The notes under the pieces are model-generated. The model saw only the letters and a list, made by a program, of their open reading frames with translations. It did no database searches and was not told the DNA's origin. This document shows positions 1-5,272 of a stretch of DNA of 6,878 nucleotides, one piece after another. The DNA comes from Chloroflexota bacterium (GTDB lineage: Bacteria; Chloroflexota; Dehalococcoidia; Bin125), in contig JAPUIR010000088.1 in the NCBI GenBank assembly GCA_027296805.1, forward strand, positions 1-6,878. Direction: 5' to 3'. The translations under genes and the position numbers were made by a program. Within the stretch, counting starts at the first letter, position 1; each line of letters starts with the position of its first letter.

Positions 1-724
1 GAGCGGCGCCGCGATCATCGACGTTGGCGCGCACTCCACCCGCAGCGGCGGCGAAGCGCCCGAGGCCCAAGAGGAGATCGACCGGCTCTGCCCCGTGATC
101 GCGGCGCTGCGCGGGGAGGGTCACCTGATCTCGGTCGACACTTGGACGGCGGCCGTTGCCGACGCCGCCGCCTTGGCCGGCGCACAGATCCTCAACGACG
201 TCACCGCCGCCACGGACCCCGAGATGGCGGGCGTCGCTCAGCGACATGCGCTCCCGTTGATCGTGATGCATATGCGGGGTCGGCCCAAGGAGCATCGTTC
301 CGCCGATCAGCGCTACGAGGACATCGGCGCAGAGGTACACGCCTATCTCGCCGAGCGGGTCCACTCGCTCGAAGCGGATGGGGTGCCGCGGGTCTGGGTC
401 GACCCGGGCTTCGAGTTCGCCAAGTCGCTCGACGACAACCTGCACATGTTGATCGATCTCCCGCGTCTGACCGGGCTCGAACGCCCTGTGGTCATCTCAG
501 CCTCGCGCAAGGGCTTCCTAGCCGAACTGCTGGGTCACGGACGGCTGCGCTCAAGCCAGGCGCAGGACGCCCCCGGCATCCTGGAAGCGACGGTCGCCTT
601 CAACGTGCTGGCCGCTCAACTCGGGGTGCACATCGTGCGGGTCCATGACGTGGCCGCCATCGATGCCGCCCTGCGCGTCGTAGAGGGCGTTCGCCAAACC
701 TCGCGTTCGCTACAATCATCCTGA
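1..724 (+). CDS. folP: Dihydropteroate synthase (FolP), 3' part; start lies off the left edge
   Basis: Joins 6-hydroxymethyl-7,8-dihydropterin diphosphate to p-aminobenzoate to give dihydropteroate, in cytoplasmic folate synthesis. The open frame runs from base 2, giving 240 visible residues; the N-terminal NVTPDSF region is off the window. The internal GTG at 95 is not the true start, because conserved sequence precedes it. Visible landmarks of the TIM barrel, in order: IIDVGAHSTRSGG (residues 5-17), ISVDT (43-47), ILND (63-66), MHMRG, DPGFEFAKS, SASRKGF and IVRVHDV near the end. The Asp of SVDT, the Asn of LND, the Asp of DPGF, the Lys of SRK and the RVHD pair, all conserved in the family, are present. 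Odd points: the canonical G-E-S-T-R-P-G loop reads A-H-S-T-R-S-G, and several conserved glycines are replaced (PGFGFGK appears as PGFEFAK; the Gly before SRK is Ser-Ala). It is certainly DHPS fold; a divergent paralogue is possible. Confidence 0.9.
   Translation, partial: SGAAIIDVGAHSTRSGGEAPEAQEEIDRLCPVIAALRGEGHLISVDTWTAAVADAAALAGAQILNDVTAATDPEMAGVAQRHALPLIVMHMRGRPKEHRSADQRYEDIGAEVHAYLAERVHSLEADGVPRVWVDPGFEFAKSLDDNLHMLIDLPRLTGLERPVVISASRKGFLAELLGHGRLRSSQAQDAPGILEATVAFNVLAAQLGVHIVRVHDVAAIDAALRVVEGVRQTSRSLQSS
711..716 (+). promoter_or_regulatory. Possible -10 element (TACAAT) in the folP tail
   Basis: TACAAT matches five of six positions of the sigma-70 -10 consensus and stands out in GC-rich sequence at the very end of folP. 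The best upstream partner is weak (TTCGCC at 690-695, spacing 15). If real, transcription would start near 723 and drive fmdB and cnoX with a leader of about 95 nt. Confidence 0.35.
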
Positions 725-800
725 TGCGTCGGGACGATGTCCCCCGCGTCCACTCCGTCATGAACAAAGCGCCGAACCGGCCGCGCCACGAGCGGGAGCG

Positions 801-813
801 CCCCGCGGGGAGA
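801..813 (+). promoter_or_regulatory. fmdB ribosome binding site overlapping a CCCCGCGGGG palindrome
   Basis: The perfect palindrome CCCCGCGGGG (801-810) includes the GGGG of the fmdB Shine-Dalgarno sequence GGGGAGA (807-813). A local hairpin could partly hide the ribosome site. The loop would be very tight, so any regulatory effect is speculative. Confidence 0.3.
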
Positions 814-818
814 GCCAG

Positions 819-1022
819 ATGCCCATTTACACCTACCAGTGCCGCAAAGAGCACATCTTCGACAAACTGGTCGCCCTGCGGGAGGCGGAGACCAAGAAGG
901 TCAAATGTCCCGATTGCGGCGGGGTGGGCAAACGCACCCTGGTCACCACCTTTGACACCAACCCGTCCAAGACCAAAGAGAGCTACCCCCTGCCCAAGCG
1001 GCAGCGCTTTACCAACTGGTAG
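819..1022 (+). CDS. FmdB-family small zinc-ribbon protein, variant Cys/His set
   Basis: This 67-residue protein starts with MPIYTYQC, typical of the FmdB putative regulatory family (CxxC_CXXC_SSSS domain). The role of the family is poorly defined; it is named after a gene near formamide metabolism genes. Canonical members read C-x2-C-G in the first knuckle and C-P-x-C-G in the second. Here the second knuckle is intact (C30-P-D-C33-G), but the first is C8-R-K-E-H12, so the likely zinc ligands are C8, H12, C30 and C33. The tail is basic and polar and ends in FTNW. The ATG is preceded by GGGGAGA (807-813), a good ribosome binding site. The gene lies 94 nt after folP and 36 nt before cnoX on the same strand, consistent with co-transcription with the chaperedoxin gene. 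Confidence 0.8.
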   Translation: MPIYTYQCRKEHIFDKLVALREAETKKVKCPDCGGVGKRTLVTTFDTNPSKTKESYPLPKRQRFTNW

Positions 1023-1058
1023 ACCGGTTTCGGAATCGCAGCTCAAGGAGGAGCGCCG

Positions 1059-1904
1059 GTGGTCAGCCAAGCCGTCCCGGACACGACCGATACCACCTTC
1101 GCGCAGGACGTCTTGGAGCGATCCAAGGAGCTCCCGGTCATCGTCGACTTCTGGGCGCCGTGGTGCGGCCCCTGCCGCGTTCTGAGCCCGATCCTGGAGG
1201 CACTCGCCTCGGAGTACGCCGGAGAGGTCCAGGTCGTCAAGCTCAACACGGACGACAACCCGGCCACGGCCAGTCAGTTCGATATCTCCGGCATCCCGGC
1301 CGTGATCGCCTTCCGTGATGGCGCCCCCGTGAATCAGTTTGTGGGCGCGCTGCCTGAGCCCCAGGTCCGCGAGTTCTTCGACGCCTTGAAGCCGGCGCCG
1401 GGCAACACCCGGGTCCAGGAAGCGCTGCGGCTGTTGGCGGAGGGCCAGCGCGGTCCGGCCCAGCTCCACCTGGAGGCCGCGCTGCAGGACGACCCGCAGG
1501 ACCAAGCCGCCGGACTGACACTCGCGCTGTTACTGCTGGAGGACGGCGAAATCGATCGCGCGACGAGCCTCGCCGAAAACTGGCCGGACGACGACCGGGC
1601 CACCGCCATCCTCGCCATCGCGGGCTTCCAAAAGCACGCCGCCGGCGCTGATCCGGCCGAGCTCGAAGCGCGCCTCGCCGCCGACGCGAGCGACGCCGAG
1701 GCGCACTACCGTCTTGGTTGCCTCCTCGCCCTTCAGGGCGACTGGGAAAACGCACTCGAGCACCTGTTGGAGACCGTGCGCTTGGACCGGGAACTGGACG
1801 ATGACGGTGGCCGCCTGCGCATGCTCGACGCCTTCGCCGCCCTTGGCCCCGAAAGCCCCATCACGCAGAGCTACCGGCGTCGGCTGGGGCAGGTGCTGTT
1901 CTAG
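1059..1904 (+). CDS. cnoX: Thioredoxin-TPR chaperedoxin, CnoX (YbbN) family
   Basis: This cytoplasmic holdase of 281 residues has a thioredoxin domain (about 8-111) fused to a helical TPR-like region (about 116-281). CnoX proteins shield unfolding proteins from aggregation and oxidation and pass them to the GroEL/DnaK systems. The thioredoxin part has FWAPWCGPC (31-39) with both catalytic cysteines (C36, C39) and the cis-Pro loop GIPAV (P80). The E. coli homologue has lost the first cysteine, so this copy should be redox-active, like the form described in Caulobacter. The C-terminal half carries repeated helix pairs (for example AHYRLGCLLALQGDWENAL) and ends in the family-typical YRRRLGQVLF. 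The start is GTG, chosen because AAGGAGGAG (1045-1053) lies five bases upstream; no better start is nearby. It follows fmdB by 36 nt and ends just before a hairpin terminator. Confidence 0.93.
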   Translation: MVSQAVPDTTDTTFAQDVLERSKELPVIVDFWAPWCGPCRVLSPILEALASEYAGEVQVVKLNTDDNPATASQFDISGIPAVIAFRDGAPVNQFVGALPEPQVREFFDALKPAPGNTRVQEALRLLAEGQRGPAQLHLEAALQDDPQDQAAGLTLALLLLEDGEIDRATSLAENWPDDDRATAILAIAGFQKHAAGADPAELEARLAADASDAEAHYRLGCLLALQGDWENALEHLLETVRLDRELDDDGGRLRMLDAFAALGPESPITQSYRRRLGQVLF

Positions 1905-1933
1905 CCCGCGTCCCGCGGAAAGCAGCCTCCGCG

Positions 1934-1970
1934 AAAAAGGCCCGCCTGCTGGCGAGCCTTCCGTCTTTCC
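1934..1970. terminator. Bidirectional hairpin terminator between converging genes
   Basis: AAGGC-C-CGCC (1937-1946) pairs with GGCG-A-GCCTT (1951-1960) across a TGCT loop: nine pairs with one C/A mismatch. On the - strand the hairpin runs directly into TTTTT (complement of 1934-1938), a classical intrinsic terminator for the 112-aa gene. On the + strand it is followed by the looser T-rich CCGTCTTTCC, which could end the cnoX transcript. Confidence 0.75.
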
Positions 1971-1986
1971 TGCGTGGACGGGCTGA

Positions 1987-2325
1987 CTACTCTTCGTCTG
2001 CGCCGCGGCGCCCGTACCAGGCACCCGTCCGCCACCACGACATCGGCTGGGACGGCTCGTCACCCGGCTTGACCCGCGCCAGCACCGCCCATCCGATCGT
2101 CCCCGCCAGCAGCCCGCCGAACAGCATCGGCAGGAGGATCGCCACCGCCAATTGGCCGTCGCTGATCCCACCGCTCGCCGCCGGAATCGGTGTCGCTCCA
2201 TCGAGACCGGCGATGCCCGCGGCTTCCGCCGTCGAGCCGGTCAGGATCGCGAGCGCGGCGAAGATCGCGAGCAGGAAGAGGAGAGTCAGCAGCGACCATG
2301 CCGGTCGGGGAATAGCGATCGTCAT
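1987..2325 (-). CDS. Small two-helix membrane protein of unknown function
   Basis: I do not recognise a family for this 112-residue protein. Two hydrophobic stretches are clear: about residues 12-28 (LLTLLFLLAIFAALAIL) and about 59-83 (LAVAILLPMLFGG and on). They are joined by a Gly/Ala/Ser/Pro-rich linker. The basic residues R7 before helix 1, and R84 and K86 after helix 2, predict both ends in the cytoplasm and the linker outside. The C-terminal tail is Trp-rich, then acidic (ends ADEE). Coding is supported by strong G/C at third codon positions, a GAGG ribosome site five bases before the ATG, and a good terminator 27 nt after the stop. It is transcribed away from the selenoprotein gene, sharing a 212-bp upstream region. 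Overlapping + strand frames here are arginine-rich shadows. A small subunit of a membrane complex is possible, but nothing shows a partner. Confidence 0.65.
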   Translation of the reverse strand: MTIAIPRPAWSLLTLLFLLAIFAALAILTGSTAEAAGIAGLDGATPIPAASGGISDGQLAVAILLPMLFGGLLAGTIGWAVLARVKPGDEPSQPMSWWRTGAWYGRRGADEE

Positions 2326-2460
2326 AGATGCCTCGTCAGAGAAGCCAAGCGCGGCCTCTGTGTCGCAGCCAGTGTGCCGCTATCGAGAAGAAGGATCAAC
2401 CGTTTCGTCGATGGGCGATTCGCTGTCGACGACGCCGCGTCGCGACACACCATCCCGCCG

Positions 2461-2489
2461 TTGCCAAGCGTCCCGTTTCGCGCCATGAT
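2461..2489 (+). promoter_or_regulatory. Probable sigma-70-type promoter for the selenoprotein gene
   Basis: TTGCCA (2461-2466, five of six to the -35 consensus) and CATGAT (2484-2489, four of six to the -10 consensus) are spaced by exactly 17 bp. Transcription would begin near 2496, giving a leader of about 42 nt before the ATG at 2538. It lies in the divergent gap between the 112-aa membrane gene and the selenoprotein gene. Assigned by eye only. Confidence 0.45.
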
Positions 2490-2537
2490 CGACCCACCAC
2501 ACGTAATCCCCTCCGGGACACGAGACGAGAGGAACCG

Positions 2538-3065
2538 ATGACCACCATCCTGGACCCCACCGACGAACGGGTCCCTGTTCGTCGTAACCTCGCCCCCCGG
2601 CCCGAGGAGTTGAGCGGCACTGTCGCCTTCCTCGACATCTCCAAGCCCCGCGGCGACAAGCTGATCGACCGGCTCGTCGCTCGCCTGAGTGATGAGGCTC
2701 CGGGCGTCACCGTCAAGCGCTACGCGAAGCCCACCTTCGCGAAGCCCGCACCCCAGGAATTGCTACACGAGATTAAGGAGGACAGCGACTTCGTCATCGA
2801 AGCGCTGGCCGATTGAGGCTCTTGCACCACGTGCAGTGTGCACGACACGACCTGGTTCGAGATTCAAGGCATCCCCTCCGTCTTCATCGCGTCGGTGGAG
2901 TTCGTCGACGCCGCTGAGCAGCAGTCCAAGGCCCTCGGCCTGCCGGACGTGCGCCGCGTCTTCGTGGAACACCCCGTGCAAGGCCAGAGCGACGCGGAGA
3001 TGCACGCCAAGGCGGACGCCATCTTCGAGGAGGTCATTGAGACCTTGATGCGCCCCGCTGACTGA
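2538..3065 (+). CDS. UGSC-family selenoprotein (Sec encoded by TGA at 2814-2816)
   Basis: Read through the in-frame TGA, this is one 175-residue protein with selenocysteine at position 93. The start ATG has a GAGAGGA ribosome site (2527-2533). The N-terminal half (1-92) has LDPT near the start, LAPRPEELSG, and a Rossmann-like beta strand/helix pattern (VAFLDISKPRGDKLIDRL). It leads to DFVIEALAD just before the TGA. Continuation gives U93-G-S-C96-T-T-C99-S-V-H-D, then GIPSVFIASVEF, LGLPDVRRVFVEHP and a helical tail ending at a second TGA (3063-3065). This matches the UGSC family, recognised from marine metagenome selenoproteome surveys, in which Cys homologues read CGSC. The U-x2-C spacing suggests a selenenylsulfide redox centre; the substrate is unknown to me. 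Good coding character on both sides of the TGA, the family motif across it, and a SECIS-like hairpin all argue against a pseudogene. Short ORFs ending at 2816 or starting at 2838 are artefacts of reading TGA as stop. Confidence 0.92.
2814..2844 (+). promoter_or_regulatory. Sec UGA codon plus bacterial SECIS hairpin
   Basis: The TGA at 2814-2816 is followed by a perfect hairpin: CGTGCA (2830-2835), loop GTG (2836-2838), TGCACG (2839-2844). If the last A-U pair is open, the loop is AGTGT. The loop guanine G2836 is the 20th base after the TGA, inside the roughly 16-37 nt window used for bacterial SECIS models, which want a G among the first two loop bases. SelB would bind this apical loop and deliver Sec-tRNA to the UGA. 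Because bacterial SECIS lies in coding sequence, the hairpin also encodes the T-C-S-V-H residues after the GSC motif. Confidence 0.8.
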
Positions 3066-3091
3066 TCGGGCGCTTCCATCGCACCAGCTTG

Positions 3092-3113
3092 GAGCCGCTC
3101 TTCGGGGCGGCTC
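3092..3113 (+). terminator. Hairpin terminator after the selenoprotein gene (UUCG tetraloop)
   Basis: GAGCCGCTC (3092-3100) pairs with GGGCGGCTC (3105-3113) around a TTCG tetraloop closed by C-G: nine pairs including one U-G wobble. It lies 26 nt after the stop codon. The following T content is weak (TCGCTTGT), as is common in GC-rich genomes. It isolates the selenoprotein gene from the methyltransferase gene and makes the TTG at 3089 an unlikely start for the latter. Confidence 0.7.
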
Positions 3114-3157
3114 TCGCTTGTACGCCGACTCAGCGCCCGCCTAGGGGATGGCCTGGC

Positions 3158-3772
3158 ATGACGACGGATCCAGCCGACCAACGACGCGCGACCCGCGCCC
3201 ATCTCGACGTCCCACCCACAATCGAGGTGGACATCGACGGACGCACGCTTCATCTCGTCAGCGCCTGGGGCCTGTTCTCCGCCAAGGCGATCGATGAGGG
3301 CACCAGATTGATCCTGCTCGAGCTCCAGGCCCTCGAACCTCCCACTCGCATCCTTGACCTTGGCTGCGGCTACGGTGCGATCGGGCTCACGCTCGCCGCG
3401 CTCTGGCCAGAGAGCGAGGTTGTCCTAGTCGACAAGGACCAGCTCGCCGTCGAAACGGCGAGCGCGAACATCGAAGGCAACCAACTCGCCAACGCGACCG
3501 TGGTGCTCAGCCCCGGCTTCCGCGACGCGCCTCCAGGCCCCTACGACCTCATCGTGTCCAACCTCCCCGCGCAGGCAGGCAATGAAGCGCTGGATGAGAT
3601 CCTGCTCGACGCCTATGACCATCTCAGCCCCGGTGGTTCGCTGGTTGTGGTGGTCGTGCTGGGGCTGCGTCGCTACCTCAAGCGTCGCCTGGGAGAGCTG
3701 TTCGGGAACTACAACAAAGCGAAGCAGGGTGCACGCCACGTGGTCGCGGAGGCGGTGCGCCCCGACGAGTAG
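3158..3772 (+). CDS. RsmC-like class I SAM-dependent methyltransferase
   Basis: This 204-residue methyltransferase resembles the catalytic (MTS) half of RsmC, the 16S rRNA guanine-N2 methyltransferase family (COG2813 type). Features: GLFSAKAIDEGTRLIL (38-53), the family-typical pre-motif; LDLGCGYGAIG (66-76), the SAM-binding glycine loop; an acidic strand end VVLVDKD (88-94); SNLPA (134-138) where N-P-P-F/Y/W is usual; and a Gly-rich strand, LSPGGSLVVVVV. The N-terminal duplicated domain of E. coli RsmC is missing, giving about 200 rather than about 340 residues; many bacteria have such short forms. I chose ATG 3158 with AGGGGA (3143-3148) upstream; the longer TTG start at 3089 would lie beside the preceding terminator. 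The substrate may be rRNA or a small molecule; the degenerate NPP motif leaves this open. Confidence 0.85.
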   Translation: MTTDPADQRRATRAHLDVPPTIEVDIDGRTLHLVSAWGLFSAKAIDEGTRLILLELQALEPPTRILDLGCGYGAIGLTLAALWPESEVVLVDKDQLAVETASANIEGNQLANATVVLSPGFRDAPPGPYDLIVSNLPAQAGNEALDEILLDAYDHLSPGGSLVVVVVLGLRRYLKRRLGELFGNYNKAKQGARHVVAEAVRPDE

Positions 3773-3845
3773 CCCGCCATCGCAACGACCTTCGGCAGGA
3801 GCAAACAATTCCCCTAACCTCAAGCAGGGATGAGGCAACACGCCG

Positions 3846-5219
3846 ATGGCCGCCCCTCCAACAACCCGTGTTCCAGGCAGCGCTTCCATGTGGGCGCCGT
3901 TCGCCGTGCCGGATTTCCGCCTGCTCTTCGCCGGCTTCACGCTGAGCCAGGCGGCGTTGCCTTTGCAGGTCGTGACCCAGATCTTTTGGGTGCAATCCCA
4001 CGCCGACGCCTCCGTCGTGATCATCTTGGTCGGCGTGATCGGCACGATCCGGGGCGCGGGCATGCTCAGCTTTGGCCTCTTCGGTGGCGCGCTGGCAGAC
4101 CGCTTCGACCGCCGCAAACTGCTCATCGTCAGTCAGAGCGCCGCCTTTGTCTTCACGCTCGGCGTCGCGCTCATCATGTGGCTCACGGACGGTGGCACCG
4201 CGGCCCTCATTGGCTTCTTCATCCTCACCTTCTTCGCCTCGGCCATGTTCGCGGTCGACCTGCCGACCCGGCAGGCGATCGTGCCGGAGATCTTGGGCCC
4301 CCGATTGACGCCGGGTGGGATCGCCCTCAACACGGCGGCGATGCAGCTCGCCATGCCGATCTCCATCTTCGGCGTGGGCTTCCTGGTCGAGGAGCTAGGC
4401 TTCGCGGCCACGTACGCCCTGAGCAGCGTGGGCCACGTGATCGCGGTCGTCACGCTGGCCTTGATGGCGTACCGCTCCAGCTTCGTCCGCTCGGGGACGC
4501 ACGGCCTGCGGGCCACCCTGCAAGATGTCGGGGGCGGGCTGCGCTACACACGACGCCACCACACCTTGATGTGGATCATCCTCATCACTGTCGTGATGAT
4601 GGCGATCGGCTTCCCACCGACCGCCAACCTGGGTCCGACCTGGGTGACGACGGTGGTGGGCGCCTCCTTCTCGGAGTTCGGATTGATCGCGCTGGGCTGG
4701 GGTGGGGGCGCTTTCCTCGCCTCTGCATTGATGACCCGCTACGCCGCCTACGACCGGATGGGGCTGCTGCTCTCGGCAGGCGCCCTGCTCTTCGCGGCGT
4801 CGTTCATCGTCTTCTCCATCGGCACCAGCTGGCCCTTCGCCGTCGGGGGGAACATCGGCCTGGGCGCGGGGCTGGCGACGTCCCAGGTCGCGTCGATCGC
4901 GCTGATCGCCGCCATGACAACCAACGAGGTCCGCGGCCGCATCATGAGCCTGCTCCTGCTCAACATGGGCGTCGCGCAGGCGCTCACACTTCCGATCGCG
5001 GCGCTGGGCCAATCGGTCTCTTTGGAGACGCTGTTCCCGATCATGGCGTTCATCTGCCTCGGCGCGGTTGCGGCGATCGTTCTGACGCACCCCGTCATCT
5101 GGCGAGCGCGCATCTCCACATCCCTGGCCGAGCGCGGCGATCCGCCGCCGCCGACCGCCGACACCCCGGAGGCAAGCCCGACGAAGCTGAGCGGAAAAGG
5201 CCGCTCGATCTCTGACTGA
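3846..5219 (+). CDS. MFS efflux transporter, EntS-like (MFS_3) type
   Basis: This inner-membrane secondary transporter of 457 residues has about twelve hydrophobic helices (roughly 25-45, 56-76, 94-113, 117-137, 167-185, 188-208, 241-258, 275-297, 304-325, 330-352, 366-388, 396-415). The loop between helices 2 and 3 carries the MFS motif A, GALADRFDRRK (81-91). VDLPTRQAIVPEILG (137-151) and EVRGRIMSL (361-369) match signatures of the MFS_3/enterobactin exporter EntS-like group, which are proton-driven exporters of siderophores or drugs. The actual cargo cannot be read from the sequence. The cytoplasmic C-terminal tail (about 420-457) is Pro/Ser-rich and disordered. The start ATG has only a distant GAGG (3832-3835); ATG at 3888 (Met15) is a possible alternative. 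It is 73 nt downstream of the methyltransferase and on the same strand. The overlapping frame from 3830 is an arginine-rich shadow. Confidence 0.9.
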   Translation: MAAPPTTRVPGSASMWAPFAVPDFRLLFAGFTLSQAALPLQVVTQIFWVQSHADASVVIILVGVIGTIRGAGMLSFGLFGGALADRFDRRKLLIVSQSAAFVFTLGVALIMWLTDGGTAALIGFFILTFFASAMFAVDLPTRQAIVPEILGPRLTPGGIALNTAAMQLAMPISIFGVGFLVEELGFAATYALSSVGHVIAVVTLALMAYRSSFVRSGTHGLRATLQDVGGGLRYTRRHHTLMWIILITVVMMAIGFPPTANLGPTWVTTVVGASFSEFGLIALGWGGGAFLASALMTRYAAYDRMGLLLSAGALLFAASFIVFSIGTSWPFAVGGNIGLGAGLATSQVASIALIAAMTTNEVRGRIMSLLLLNMGVAQALTLPIAALGQSVSLETLFPIMAFICLGAVAAIVLTHPVIWRARISTSLAERGDPPPPTADTPEASPTKLSGKGRSISD

Positions 5220-5240
5220 GCCCATCCCGATCGTTAGACT
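5212..5240 (+). promoter_or_regulatory. Possible promoter upstream of the acyl-CoA dehydrogenase gene
   Basis: CTGACT (5212-5217, four of six to the -35 consensus) and TAGACT (5235-5240, four of six to the -10 consensus) are spaced by 17 bp, overlapping the MFS stop codon. Predicted start near 5247 gives a short leader before the ATG at 5273. The sequence CCGATC occurs on both sides of the -10, which is worth noting but may be chance. Confidence 0.35.
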
Positions 5241-5272
5241 TGGCCCGATCCGGCACGCAGCGGAGGAACACC

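Noticed and set aside
731..743. GGGAC-GAT-GTCCC hairpin just after folP
   Set aside because: Only 5 bp with no T-tract; too weak to call a terminator, and such short stems are common at this GC content.
600..1505. 301-aa - strand ORF across folP, fmdB and cnoX
   Set aside because: No recognisable motif, and it overlaps three genes with clear family matches on the other strand.
2152..2541. + strand ORFs over the 112-aa membrane gene and the selenoprotein leader
   Set aside because: Arg/Ser-rich shadows; the - strand frame shows hydrophobic helices, a ribosome site and a terminator.
2814..2816. TGA as a true stop codon or a nonsense mutation making a pseudogene
   Set aside because: The frame continues 82 codons with conserved UGSC-family motifs right across the TGA, and a SECIS-type hairpin sits at the correct distance.
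2838..3065. Separate 75-aa gene starting at GTG 2838
   Set aside because: It is the C-terminal part of the selenoprotein; it has no ribosome site of its own and begins inside the SECIS hairpin.
3830..5215. 461-aa + strand ORF almost co-extensive with the transporter
   Set aside because: Its translation is Arg/His/Gly/Pro-rich with no family motifs; the other frame gives a clear 12-helix MFS protein.
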